Shown piece by piece: positions 23,828 through 33,120 of a DNA stretch of 64,000 nucleotides (position 1 is its first letter; every line of letters begins with the position of its first letter). The translations under genes and the position numbers were made by a program. Source of the stretch: Clostridium sp. BNL1100 (GTDB lineage: Bacteria > Bacillota > Clostridia > Acetivibrionales > DSM-1351); assembly GCF_000244875.1 (NCBI RefSeq), contig NC_016791.1, positions 1,865,001 through 1,929,000 on the forward strand. Reading direction: 5' to 3'. Below the pieces are notes generated by a model. It searched no databases. It was not told the origin of the DNA and saw nothing but the letters and a program-made list of their open reading frames with translations.

Positions 23828-25024
23828 ATGTTAATTTGGAGGTTGTGGAATTATATACTTGGATATGTTATTATAGTAGTTGAAGGATATTTTTTGGAAA
23901 AATTTATTAATATATGTACTCATCGTCAGATTAGACTATGGAATGTAAAATGGAACAGCAGCAGCAAACTGACTATGAAAATCAGTATAAAAGATTTTAG
24001 AATGTTGCGGCCTGTTGCAAAGAAATCCCGGTGCAGAGTACATATTAACAGAAAAAAAGGTCTTCCTTTTTTAATATACAAATACAAAAACCGAAAGGCA
24101 TTTATTATCGGTTCAGCTGTATGTATAATTACTTTTTTCATAATATCTTCATTTATATGGGATGTGTCAGTTACCGGAAATGACAAGGTTTCCACAGAAG
24201 TTATATTAGAAAAGCTCTATGAAAATGGAATAAAACCCGGGGCATTTAAATTCAGCATAAACCCTGATAACATAGTAGACAATATAATGCTTGGGATAAA
24301 TGACCTCTCAAGGATCAGTGTTTCGGTTCGGGGGACAAGGGTTTTTGTTAATGTTTCTGAAAGGGTGAAACCTCCGGATTTAATAGATAAAAATATACCA
24401 TGCAATTTGGTTGCAGCAAAGGATGGTGTTATATACTCAATAGTAGCAAAAGAAGGCCTTGAAACAGTAAAAATTGGTGATACAGTAACAAAAGGCCAGC
24501 TACTTGTTACCGGAACAATAGAGAACGTAAAAAATCCTGAAGCCCCTCCGCTTATGGTTCACTCAATGGGGTCTGTAAAAGCCAGGACATGGTATGAAGC
24601 CAGTAGTCAGGTAGAGCAAACGCTTGTTAAAACCAGAAGAACGGGTTTCGAGAAAGAAAGGTATTCTCTTGTTTTTTTTACAAAAAAATTCAAATTATTT
24701 CATAGAAAAATTCCATATAATAATGCAGAGCACATAGAGGTAAAAAAGAAACTTTCTTTAGGTAAGAATCTTGCTTTACCTGTAGAATGGGTTGTTGATA
24801 AATACTATGAGTACGAATTGATACAGGAAAAGCTTGATATTGACAGAGCAAAACAATTAGCAGCCGAAAAGGCATTTAAACAGGTACAGGAACAGATACC
24901 GCAAGGAGCAGAGATAGCTAAAAAGAATGTATACTATACCGAAAATGATGATGGTAAAATAACTGCCACAGTAACGGTAGAATGTATAGAAGACATTGGA
25001 GTTACACAGATGATAGGAGGCTAA
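23828..25024 (+). CDS. yqfD: Sporulation membrane protein YqfD
   Basis: A 398-residue protein with an N-terminal cytoplasmic domain (1-85), a single membrane helix at about 88-112 (IIGSAVCIITFFIISSFIWD) and a large extracytoplasmic region with the VSVTGNDKVS strand and the IYSIVAKEGLETVKIGDTV repeat typical of YqfD. In Bacillus it belongs to the sigma-E regulon and is needed for efficient sporulation. The exact function is not known. Confidence 0.92.
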   Translation: MLIWRLWNYILGYVIIVVEGYFLEKFINICTHRQIRLWNVKWNSSSKLTMKISIKDFRMLRPVAKKSRCRVHINRKKGLPFLIYKYKNRKAFIIGSAVCIITFFIISSFIWDVSVTGNDKVSTEVILEKLYENGIKPGAFKFSINPDNIVDNIMLGINDLSRISVSVRGTRVFVNVSERVKPPDLIDKNIPCNLVAAKDGVIYSIVAKEGLETVKIGDTVTKGQLLVTGTIENVKNPEAPPLMVHSMGSVKARTWYEASSQVEQTLVKTRRTGFEKERYSLVFFTKKFKLFHRKIPYNNAEHIEVKKKLSLGKNLALPVEWVVDKYYEYELIQEKLDIDRAKQLAAEKAFKQVQEQIPQGAEIAKKNVYYTENDDGKITATVTVECIEDIGVTQMIGG

Positions 25025-25030
25025 TAATAC

Positions 25031-25999
25031 TTGGCGGATATAACTGAGAGAAGTGTAGAGTTTTATACAATTGAACATGCAATGAATATCTTTGGAAATT
25101 ATGATGAAAACATAAAAATTATAGAAGAAGCATTTAAGGTAAAAGTTTTAACACGGGGTACATCCATCAGGATAAGCGGTCAGACAGAGAGCGTAAGTAA
25201 GGCTGAAACAGTTCTTAACAAGCTTCTTGACATTGCTAAACAAGGACAGTCCATTACCCGACAAAATGTGCTCTATTTGGTAGGTTTGTCTAATGAGAAA
25301 CAGATAGAAAAGGCGGATGAAATTCTTACAGATTATGTTTGCCTTACCGCAAAGGGTAAGCAGATAAAATATAAAACCCATGGTCAAAAAATCTATGTGG
25401 ATGCCATTAAAAAGAATGACATAGTCTTTGGTATCGGTCCTGCCGGAACTGGGAAAACTTTCCTTGCCGTAGCTATGGCTGTAACGGCATTCAGAAATAA
25501 GGAAGTGGACAGGATTATTCTGACAAGGCCGGCAGTGGAGGCTGGAGAAAAACTGGGCTTTTTACCGGGGGATTTGCAGAATAAGGTAGACCCATATTTA
25601 AGACCTTTATATGACGGTTTGTATGAGATTATGGGTGCTGACCTTTATTTAAAATATTTGGAGAGAGGTATGATTGAGATAGCACCTCTTGCATATATGA
25701 GAGGAAGAACACTGGACAATTCCTTTATAATACTGGATGAAGCCCAGAATACAACACCTGAACAGATGAAAATGTTTCTCACAAGAATCGGGTTTAATTC
25801 AAAGGCAGTTATTACCGGTGATATTACACAGGTCGATTTGCCGGGGGACAAGAAATCAGGCCTCAGGGAGGTCACCAATATACTTTCAGATATAGAAGGA
25901 ATATCATTTGTTAACCTTACAGAAAAGGATGTTGTGAGGCATGAATTGGTGCAAAAGATTATAGTCGCATACGAAAAACACGATTCAAACAAAAAGTGA
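25031..25999 (+). CDS. phoH: PhoH family ATPase
   Basis: A 322-residue P-loop ATPase: an N-terminal KH-like region (about 20-80), then the PhoH domain with Walker A GPAGTGKTF (about 139-147), TRPAVEAGEKLGFLPGD and Walker B FIILDEAQNTTPEQMK. In Firmicutes it lies between yqfD and pgpH-ybeY, and is thought to act in RNA metabolism with YbeY. TTG start with GGAGG upstream. Confidence 0.93.
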   Translation: MADITERSVEFYTIEHAMNIFGNYDENIKIIEEAFKVKVLTRGTSIRISGQTESVSKAETVLNKLLDIAKQGQSITRQNVLYLVGLSNEKQIEKADEILTDYVCLTAKGKQIKYKTHGQKIYVDAIKKNDIVFGIGPAGTGKTFLAVAMAVTAFRNKEVDRIILTRPAVEAGEKLGFLPGDLQNKVDPYLRPLYDGLYEIMGADLYLKYLERGMIEIAPLAYMRGRTLDNSFIILDEAQNTTPEQMKMFLTRIGFNSKAVITGDITQVDLPGDKKSGLREVTNILSDIEGISFVNLTEKDVVRHELVQKIIVAYEKHDSNKK

Positions 26000-26021
26000 G
26001 CTTGGATTCGGGGGAAAGCCA

Positions 26022-28259
26022 ATGATAAAAAAGAAGAAAGGTAATGGCAGGCTGAAAAAGATTGCGAGAAATTTCGCTTTTCAGCGTGCTTTTCTTGTTA
26101 TTATTACAGTAGTGATTGCATTCATAATAATTCAGACGGGGGCACTGCCTAAAAAATACAGATTAAGTGTAGGGGATGTGTCCACTTATGATATTACAGC
26201 ACCTAGAGATTTGGTTAACGAGGTCCTGACAGAAAAAAACAGAATATCTGCAAGAGAAAGTGTTGAGCCTGTTAACAAGGAAGATACAAAAGCTTTTGTA
26301 GAGGTTATTTATAAGAAAGATGATTTTTTCAAGGCAGTTTCATCTGCCAGAGATAGTATTGATAAAAATTTAAAGCAGCTTGGTGTAGGTACAAATACCC
26401 GGGATTATGATGTGTATTTGAAACAGGCCCGTGATGAAGCAATAAGCAGCCTCACACAGCATGTATCCCAGCTAAATATACCGTTATCAACAGACCAGAT
26501 AAATTATCTTGTATCCAAAATTTCAGATACAGAACTTGATAATTTTGAAGAGATTACCCGTCGGCTAGTTTCGGATGCCATGTCTGAAGAGGTAACTGAA
26601 AGCAATCTTGCTATTCACATACATAGGCTGCAGAACAGTTATCAAAGTGAACAGGGAATAAGCCAGGAACTTAAAAATATTGGTAATCAGCTTGTAAAAG
26701 CAATATTGAAGCCAAACAGGGTTATAGATGAAGCGGCTACTTCAAAGAAACAGCAGGAAGCCTACAATAATGACGCAAATATTGTAAAAATCAAAAAGGA
26801 ATCAAGGATTATTAGCTTTGGTGATGTGGTAACAGAAGACAAGTTACAGCTTCTTGAAGAGTTAAATTTGCTGGAAACAAAAAGTAAATATGATTACCTT
26901 TTCTCAATAGGTACTCTTTCAACTATTTTATTTCTTGCGGGTTTGGTTATAGTGTTCCTTAAAAAATACAACAAAAAAATATACAACGACAGAAAGGACT
27001 TGTTATTATTATCCTTAATAGTTGTTATAATACTTGTTTTGGCTAGATGCCTCTATCCTTACTACGAGGGTCTTGTAATACCGGTTTTTGTAGGTACAAT
27101 GCTGGTTTCTATACTTTTAAATATGGAGCTTGCCGTTGTAATAAACTGTGTACTTACAGTCGGTATTTCAATTATGATTAAGGGTGACAATAAGTTTTTG
27201 TTTATGGGCCTAATTTGTGGGGTTATTTCTGCTTTTCTTGTAACCAAAGCAAGCCAACGCAGCAAATTATCCATGAATGGAATACTACTTGGATTGATAA
27301 ATGTCGTTCTTGTAGTTGCACTGAACTTTATATATAAAAGTGACGTACAAACAATTATTACGGACAGTATAGCCGTCTTTCTAAACGGACTGATTTCAAT
27401 GGTACTTACTATAGGTTTATTGCCATTTTTGGAAAGTGTTTTCAATATTGTGACGCCATTAAAGCTATTGGAAATTTCCAACCCAAATCATCCTTTGTTA
27501 AAAAGATTACTGATAGAAGCACCGGGAACCTATCATCACAGTCTAATGGTAGGGAATCTGGCAGAGATAGCTACGGAGGATATTGGAGGGAATGCTTTAT
27601 TGTCCAGAGCAGGTGCTTATTTTCATGATGTTGGAAAATTGAAAAGGCCGGACTTTTTCAAAGAAAATCAGTTGAACGAAAATCCCCATGACAGGATGAC
27701 TCCAAACCTAAGTACTCTTGTCATAACATCACATGCCAAGGATGGAGTAGACATTGCTATAAAGTACAAGCTTCCTACTGCAATCAGAGATATAATAAAA
27801 CAGCACCATGGCACAACTCTGGTAGCTTACTTTTTTCATAGGGCAATGAAAGCCGGAGGGGATGAAGAAATAAAGCAGGAGAATTTCAGATATGAAGGCC
27901 CAAGGCCCCAAACAAAAGAAGCAGCTGTTGTTATGCTGGCTGATTCAGTAGAAGCAGCCGTAAGATCAATGACAGACAAAACGGAAGGAAAAATAGAAGG
28001 CTTGATAAGAAAAATAATCAAGGATAAGCTTGATGACGGTCAGCTGGATATGTGCCAGCTTACGCTTTCAGACCTTGATACTATAGCTAAATCCTTTATG
28101 AGAGTACTCAGCGGTTATTTTCATGCAAGAGAACAATATCCTGAAATAAAAGACGCATTAAAAAAGGATATTTTTATAGAGGAAAAGGGAGAGTATAATA
28201 AGGAGAAGGATTCGGAAGATAAAAGAATAGGTGGAGGAACAAAACTTGATAATAATTGA
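26022..28259 (+). CDS. pgpH: 7TM-HD family c-di-AMP phosphodiesterase PgpH
   Basis: A 745-residue membrane protein: N-terminal anchor (about 25-40), a large extracytoplasmic 7TMR-HDED domain (about 45-295), seven membrane helices (about 295-480) and a cytoplasmic HD domain with YHHSLMVGNLAE, YFHDVGKLKRPDFF and ITSHAKDG. PgpH-type proteins hydrolyse c-di-AMP. It lies in the conserved phoH-pgpH-ybeY order and overlaps ybeY by 14 nt. Confidence 0.93.
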   Translation: MIKKKKGNGRLKKIARNFAFQRAFLVIITVVIAFIIIQTGALPKKYRLSVGDVSTYDITAPRDLVNEVLTEKNRISARESVEPVNKEDTKAFVEVIYKKDDFFKAVSSARDSIDKNLKQLGVGTNTRDYDVYLKQARDEAISSLTQHVSQLNIPLSTDQINYLVSKISDTELDNFEEITRRLVSDAMSEEVTESNLAIHIHRLQNSYQSEQGISQELKNIGNQLVKAILKPNRVIDEAATSKKQQEAYNNDANIVKIKKESRIISFGDVVTEDKLQLLEELNLLETKSKYDYLFSIGTLSTILFLAGLVIVFLKKYNKKIYNDRKDLLLLSLIVVIILVLARCLYPYYEGLVIPVFVGTMLVSILLNMELAVVINCVLTVGISIMIKGDNKFLFMGLICGVISAFLVTKASQRSKLSMNGILLGLINVVLVVALNFIYKSDVQTIITDSIAVFLNGLISMVLTIGLLPFLESVFNIVTPLKLLEISNPNHPLLKRLLIEAPGTYHHSLMVGNLAEIATEDIGGNALLSRAGAYFHDVGKLKRPDFFKENQLNENPHDRMTPNLSTLVITSHAKDGVDIAIKYKLPTAIRDIIKQHHGTTLVAYFFHRAMKAGGDEEIKQENFRYEGPRPQTKEAAVVMLADSVEAAVRSMTDKTEGKIEGLIRKIIKDKLDDGQLDMCQLTLSDLDTIAKSFMRVLSGYFHAREQYPEIKDALKKDIFIEEKGEYNKEKDSEDKRIGGGTKLDNN

Positions 28260-28731
28260 AAATGAGCAGAATAAAGTTATAGTAGACAAAAAAATAGAAA
28301 GCCTTATAGAAAAGACAATAAAACTGTGTATGAAGTCAGAGAAGCTTGACAAAGATTACGAAGTAAGTGTTTTAATTGTAGATGACGACGAGATAAGAGG
28401 TATAAACAAAGAACATAGGGATATAGATAAATCAACAGATGTTCTATCCTTCCCTATGGTAGATTTTAAGGACGGTAAGCTTATATCGGATGAAGGGGAC
28501 TATGATCTTGAAATGGGCGAGTTAATTCTGGGAGATATAATTATTTCTGCTGAAACTGCCAAGAGACAGGCGGAAGCCTACAGCCACAGTTTTGAAAGAG
28601 AGATGGCTTTCCTAACAGCACATTCATGCTTCCACCTTTTAGGATATGATCATATGGAAAAGAATGAGGAAGAGATAATGTTCAAAAAGCAGGAGGCCAT
28701 TTTGAAGGAAATCGGACTTCCCAGAGAATAA
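28246..28731 (+). CDS. ybeY: Endoribonuclease YbeY
   Basis: A 161-residue metalloprotein with the YbeY zinc motif HSCFHLLGYDH (HxxxHxxxxxH) near 128-138. It acts in 16S rRNA 3' maturation and ribosome quality control. TTG 28246 is preferred as start because GGAGGA lies about 8 nt upstream; GTG 28231 overlaps that site. Overlap with pgpH implies coupled translation. Confidence 0.94.
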   Translation: MIIIENEQNKVIVDKKIESLIEKTIKLCMKSEKLDKDYEVSVLIVDDDEIRGINKEHRDIDKSTDVLSFPMVDFKDGKLISDEGDYDLEMGELILGDIIISAETAKRQAEAYSHSFEREMAFLTAHSCFHLLGYDHMEKNEEEIMFKKQEAILKEIGLPRE

Positions 28732-28739
28732 GGAGTACT

Positions 28740-29117
28740 ATGAAGAATAGAAATCTTATAGAAAGCTTTAATAATGCTTTTCAGGGCATTTGGTATACTA
28801 TTGTAAATGAAAGAAACATGAAAATCCATTTGATAACAGGGACTATTGTAATATTACTGTCGCTGTGGGTTAGGGTTAGCAAAATTGAGCTTACTATACT
28901 ATGTCTTACAGTATCAATGGTAATTTGTTTTGAATTAATTAATACAGCTGTAGAAGTTGTCGTTAACATAATAGTTGATGTTTACCACCCCAAAGCCAAG
29001 ATTATTAAGGACGTTTCAGCCGGTGCCGTTTTTGTATCGGCAATTTTTAGTATTATAATAGGATTACTTATTCTGTGGGATAAAATTATACATAAATTGA
29101 CTATTTTACTAGCATAG
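28740..29117 (+). CDS. dgkA: Undecaprenol/diacylglycerol kinase
   Basis: A 125-residue integral membrane kinase with three membrane helices and the DgkA signature ELINTAVEVVVN (about 61-72). In Firmicutes members of this family phosphorylate undecaprenol, recycling the cell-wall lipid carrier. The gene starts 8 nt after ybeY behind AAGGAG, in the usual ybeY-dgkA-cdd-era order. Confidence 0.92.
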   Translation: MKNRNLIESFNNAFQGIWYTIVNERNMKIHLITGTIVILLSLWVRVSKIELTILCLTVSMVICFELINTAVEVVVNIIVDVYHPKAKIIKDVSAGAVFVSAIFSIIIGLLILWDKIIHKLTILLA

Positions 29118-29142
29118 TTATAAATAAAAAGGAGGCTTCAAG

Positions 29143-29532
29143 ATGAATGATATGGAGCTAGCATCTTATGCGAGAAAGGCCATGGATACAGCGTATGCCC
29201 CTTATTCAAAATTCAAGGTGGGTGCTGCACTATTAACCGCTTCAGGTAAAGTATATACGGGCTGTAACGTTGAAATAGCTTCTTTTGGTGCAACAAACTG
29301 CGCAGAGAGAACGGCTATATTCAAGGCTGTTTCAGAAGAGGGCAGGATAAAGATTGATAGAATTGCTATAGCCAGTGAGGATGAGGACTACATATATCCT
29401 TGCGGCATTTGCAGGCAAGTAATGGCTGAATTTGCAGATGATGAAATGGAATTGATATGCACTAAAAAAAATGGTGAATATATAAAAATAAGGTTTGGGG
29501 ATTTACTTCCAAACGCATTCAGAACTTTTTAA
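29143..29532 (+). CDS. cdd: Cytidine deaminase
   Basis: A 129-residue homotetrameric-type cytidine deaminase. Active-site motifs: CAERTAIF (C and E for zinc and proton transfer) and PCGICRQ (two zinc cysteines). It deaminates cytidine and deoxycytidine in pyrimidine salvage. The normal length and position between dgkA and era support the call. Confidence 0.96.
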   Translation: MNDMELASYARKAMDTAYAPYSKFKVGAALLTASGKVYTGCNVEIASFGATNCAERTAIFKAVSEEGRIKIDRIAIASEDEDYIYPCGICRQVMAEFADDEMELICTKKNGEYIKIRFGDLLPNAFRTF

Positions 29533-29551
29533 TAATATATTGGAGGAGAAA

Positions 29552-30448
29552 ATGTCATATAAATCAGGTTTTGTATCAGTAATAGGAAGGCCTAATGTAG
29601 GAAAATCAACACTTTTAAATACGATAACAGGTCAGAAAATTGCAATAATGTCGGACAAGCCCCAGACTACAAGAAATACTATAAGAGGTGTTATAACAAA
29701 TAAAGAATGCCAACTTATATTAATAGATACTCCGGGTATTCACAAGCCAAAAACTAAGCTTGGAGAATATATGGTAAACGTTGCTTCCGAGACAATAAAG
29801 GAAGTTGATTTGGTTCTGTTTCTGGTTGAAGCGAATGCGCAGCCGGGAGCTCAGGATATTAACATTATTCAGCAGTTAAAGCAGGTAAAAACTCCTGTTT
29901 TTCTTATATTAAATAAGGTTGATCTGATTAGCAAGGATAAATTGTTGGCAATAATAGACAGCTACAGCAAACTTATGGATTTTAAAGCGATTATTCCGAT
30001 TTCGGCATTAAAAAATGACGGTATTGATATAATATTAAAAGAGGCATTGGATTATATACCGGAGGGGCCGCAGTTTTTCTCGGAAGATATGCTGACAGAC
30101 CAGCCTGAAAAAGTAATTGCTGCTGAAATGATAAGGGAAAAAGTGCTGCTTAATCTTGATGACGAGGTTCCTCACGGTGTTGGTGTAGAGGTTACATCCT
30201 TCAAGGAAAGGGAAGACGGGCTTATAAATATTCAGGCCACCATATACTGCGAAAAAAGCTCTCACAAGGGCATAATCATAGGTAAGCAGGGTAATATGCT
30301 TAAAAAAATCGGAAGTGCTGCCAGATACGAAATTGAGCGCCTGCTGGACACAAAGATATTTCTGGAACTCTGGGTAAAGGTAAAGCCGGACTGGAGAAAC
30401 AGCGACAATATGCTCAAAACACTTGGTTATAAAACAAATAAGAATTAA
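29552..30448 (+). CDS. era: GTPase Era
   Basis: A 298-residue GTPase that binds the 16S rRNA 3' end during 30S assembly. G1 GRPNVGKST, G3 DTPG and G4 NKVD are present, followed by a C-terminal KH domain (GIIIGKQGNMLKKIG). ATG 29552 has TGGAGGAG just upstream and gives the standard N-terminus MSYKSGFVSVIG; a longer frame from 29495 would overlap cdd and is rejected. Confidence 0.97.
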   Translation: MSYKSGFVSVIGRPNVGKSTLLNTITGQKIAIMSDKPQTTRNTIRGVITNKECQLILIDTPGIHKPKTKLGEYMVNVASETIKEVDLVLFLVEANAQPGAQDINIIQQLKQVKTPVFLILNKVDLISKDKLLAIIDSYSKLMDFKAIIPISALKNDGIDIILKEALDYIPEGPQFFSEDMLTDQPEKVIAAEMIREKVLLNLDDEVPHGVGVEVTSFKEREDGLINIQATIYCEKSSHKGIIIGKQGNMLKKIGSAARYEIERLLDTKIFLELWVKVKPDWRNSDNMLKTLGYKTNKN

Positions 30449-30539
30449 TCGGGTATACTCTTGGCGAATTGTGAGAGAATATATGATGTAGAGAAAATAT
30501 AGTTCTAAACAAATTTTTAAGCCAAGGGGGCTGACATTT

Positions 30540-30674
30540 ATGTTACTGGACTTTGTATGGAATGTTTTTAAAACAACAGGAAGTATTGATTCTTATGTTC
30601 TAATGAAGGAGATCGAAGAAAAGTTTAAGTCTGAAACAGCAGAGAATGTCATGCGAGAGGAAACAGAAGTCTAG
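30540..30674 (+). CDS. yqzL: YqzL family small protein
   Basis: A 44-residue protein beginning MLLDFVWNVFKTTGSIDSYV, matching the YqzL family encoded between era and recO in many Firmicutes. AAGGGGG lies upstream of ATG 30540. The function is unknown. It is followed by recO after 19 nt. Confidence 0.82.
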   Translation: MLLDFVWNVFKTTGSIDSYVLMKEIEEKFKSETAENVMREETEV

Positions 30675-30693
30675 GTAATTATCGGGGTTAAGA

Positions 30694-31443
30694 ATGAGTT
30701 ATGTTAATTATAAGGGGTTAGTTATAAAAGAAGTAAATACTGGTGAAGCAGATAAGATTATTACGGTACTTACTGCTGAAGAAGGTAAAATTTCAATAGC
30801 TGCAAAAAATGCAAGAAGAGCGAAAAGCTCATTGAGCGCAGGGTCACAGCTTTTTGCCTATAGTGAGTACATGCTGTTTAAAGGAAAAGAACTTTACAAT
30901 ATGTCAAGCTGTCAGGTACTAGAGCCTAATTATGAAATAAGAAACGATATAGAAAAACTGACATACTGCTCTCATATACTTGAGTTGATTTCGGATAATG
31001 TTCAGGAGGGAGAACCATCAGAAGAGGTCCTTCGGCTTCTTCTGAACACACTCTATGTCATTTCCAAAACCAACCGCCCGCTTAAACTTATAACTGTAGT
31101 TTTTGAGTTAAGGCTCATGTCCCTGCTGGGATATGAGCCGCATGTTATAAGTTGTGTAAACTGCGGGAAAGCACAGGATGAGAATATGTACTTTGATTTT
31201 GACAGCTCAGGTCTTGTTTGTAAAAATTGCTTAAATCCAAAGTCAAGGTCTATATCGCTACTACCAGGTACTGTCAAGGCTTTGAAGTACATAATATTCA
31301 TTAGCCCTCAAAAACTGTTTAATTTTTCACTTTCCCAAGAATCTATAAAAGAATTAGGGGAAATATCCAAAAGATATATAAAGGAGCACATCGGAAAAGA
31401 GTACAGAAAACTTGATTATCTGAAACAATTAAAGCTGGAGTGA
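30694..31443 (+). CDS. recO: DNA repair protein RecO
   Basis: A 249-residue recombination mediator: N-terminal OB fold (GLVIKEVNTGEADKIITVLT) and a C-terminal zinc site (CVNCGK, then CKNC). It acts with RecR to load RecA on SSB-coated single strands. The gene ends the yqfC-recO operon, and the cardiolipin synthase gene starts 3 nt after its stop. Confidence 0.95.
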   Translation: MSYVNYKGLVIKEVNTGEADKIITVLTAEEGKISIAAKNARRAKSSLSAGSQLFAYSEYMLFKGKELYNMSSCQVLEPNYEIRNDIEKLTYCSHILELISDNVQEGEPSEEVLRLLLNTLYVISKTNRPLKLITVVFELRLMSLLGYEPHVISCVNCGKAQDENMYFDFDSSGLVCKNCLNPKSRSISLLPGTVKALKYIIFISPQKLFNFSLSQESIKELGEISKRYIKEHIGKEYRKLDYLKQLKLE

Positions 31444-31446
31444 GAC

Positions 31447-32907
31447 ATGAATACAAACTTATATTCAGCACTTTCATTAATTATAATAATATCAAACAGT
31501 ATTTTCGTTATTACAGCACTCTTTTTTGAAAGAAAAAAGCCTGTTCGTGCTTTGAGTTGGATTTTAGCACTCACTCTATTGCCTGTAGCAGGTTTTTTAC
31601 TATATTTGATATTTGGCAGACCATTAAATTTGAAAAAGAAAAAATTTCATATAAAAAATCATAAAGATGTTGAGTACAGTAGAGAGATTTATCAAACGTT
31701 AGGTACTGTTTCTTATGATGAAACCATGTTCAAGGAATCCTATAATCATTATGTGAAGCAGCTAATAAATTTTAATATAAATCTGCCCCAAAGCCCTTTT
31801 ACCAATGATAATAAAGTAGAAATATTCACCAAAACTAAGGAAAAATACGATTCCTTGTTAAGAGATATAGAAGGTGCTGAAACTTCTATTCATATGCTGT
31901 ATTTTATTATAAAAAATGATAAAATCGGTACACTGGTAATAAATACTCTTGCTAAAAAAGCAAAACAGGGTGTTACTGTAAGGGTACTCTTTGATCACGG
32001 ACAAAATCTATTTCTCCCGTATAAAGCTTTTAAAACCATTATAGATAATGGAGGAGAGGTATTAAGCTTCTTTTCAAATTCAATAGATAACTACCTTAAA
32101 GCAAACTATAGAAATCACAGGAAGATAGTGGTTATTGACGGAAAAGTAGGATATGTAGGAGGAATTAATATCGGTGATGAGTATCTGGGACTGCACAAAA
32201 GAATCAAGCCGTGGAGGGATACTCATCTTAAAGTAACAGGAAGCAGCGTTTACTGCCTTCAACTCAGGTTTATGACAGATTGGCTGTATGCTTCCAAAAA
32301 AGAAGTAGACTTCGGAAGGTTGGATAAATATTTTAGGCCAATCAACAGAGAAGAAAGAGGAGATGTAGCTATTCAAATGGTATCAAGCGGACCCGATACC
32401 AATGCAGAGGAGATCAAGAGGGGCATGATAAAAATGATTAATTCTGCAAAATGCTCTATTCTTATTCAGACCCCTTATTTTGTTCCGGACGATTCATTTC
32501 TTGAAGCTTTACAAAATGCTGCAATGTCGGGTGTAAATGTGGTTATCCAGATACCTGAAGTACCTGACAAAAGACTTGTCTACAAAGTAACAACATCCTT
32601 TATTGAAGATGTCATGGATTTTGGAGTAAAGGTTTACTTGTATCCGGGTTTTTTACATTCAAAAATGATAGTAATAGACGACACTTGCTGTTCCATAGGT
32701 TCTACAAATATGGACATGAGAAGTTTTTCACTGGATTTTGAAATCAACGCTTTTATGTATGGTCATGACATTACTCATAAATGTTCAACTATATTTTACA
32801 ATGACCTAAATATATCCAAAGAGGTAACCGAAGAAAATTATAAAAACAGAGGTGTACTGTCAAAAATACTGGAAAGCATTTGTAGACTGTTATCACCGCT
32901 TCTCTAA
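31447..32907 (+). CDS. cls: Cardiolipin synthase
   Basis: A 486-residue membrane phospholipase-D family enzyme. Two N-terminal membrane helices (about 8-30 and 38-57), then two HKD motifs: NHRKIVVIDGKVGYVGGIN and LHSKMIVIDDTCCSIGSTN. It condenses two phosphatidylglycerols to cardiolipin. Standard bacterial Cls length and layout. Confidence 0.95.
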   Translation: MNTNLYSALSLIIIISNSIFVITALFFERKKPVRALSWILALTLLPVAGFLLYLIFGRPLNLKKKKFHIKNHKDVEYSREIYQTLGTVSYDETMFKESYNHYVKQLINFNINLPQSPFTNDNKVEIFTKTKEKYDSLLRDIEGAETSIHMLYFIIKNDKIGTLVINTLAKKAKQGVTVRVLFDHGQNLFLPYKAFKTIIDNGGEVLSFFSNSIDNYLKANYRNHRKIVVIDGKVGYVGGINIGDEYLGLHKRIKPWRDTHLKVTGSSVYCLQLRFMTDWLYASKKEVDFGRLDKYFRPINREERGDVAIQMVSSGPDTNAEEIKRGMIKMINSAKCSILIQTPYFVPDDSFLEALQNAAMSGVNVVIQIPEVPDKRLVYKVTTSFIEDVMDFGVKVYLYPGFLHSKMIVIDDTCCSIGSTNMDMRSFSLDFEINAFMYGHDITHKCSTIFYNDLNISKEVTEENYKNRGVLSKILESICRLLSPLL

Positions 32908-32949
32908 ATATATATTCCTTTAGAAAAAGTTACAAATATGACACAAATA

Positions 32950-32990
32950 AAACACATTTATTATTTATACTTAAAGACGTAAATGTGTTT
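32950..32990. terminator. Hairpin after cls
   Basis: AAACACATTTA (32950-32960) pairs perfectly with TAAATGTGTTT (32980-32990). The T-rich arm can serve as the U tract. It separates cls from the small ORF at 33026. Confidence 0.6.
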
Positions 32991-33025
32991 AGAAATCTTT
33001 GTATACTTTAGAGGAGGTAGTATTC

Positions 33026-33106
33026 TTGAATCGAAAGATGCTTGGAATAATTATAATGCTTCTTGCAGTAGTATTTCTTCTTTGGGGATGGAATAATATG
33101 GCCTGA
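33026..33106 (+). CDS. 26-residue membrane peptide
   Basis: A TTG start at 33026 behind GAGGAGGT, giving MNRKMLGIIIMLLAVVFLLW and a short GWNNMA end. One membrane-spanning helix with a basic N-terminus, so the N-terminus is probably inside. It stands alone between the cls hairpin and the converging acyltransferase gene. I recognise no family. The strong ribosome site supports translation. Confidence 0.5.
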   Translation: MNRKMLGIIIMLLAVVFLLWGWNNMA

Positions 33107-33120
33107 TACAAGTAAAGTAG

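Noticed and set aside
29495-29551. Upstream start for Era
   Set aside because: It would overlap cdd and lacks a ribosome site, whereas the ATG at 29552 has TGGAGGAG and the standard N-terminus.
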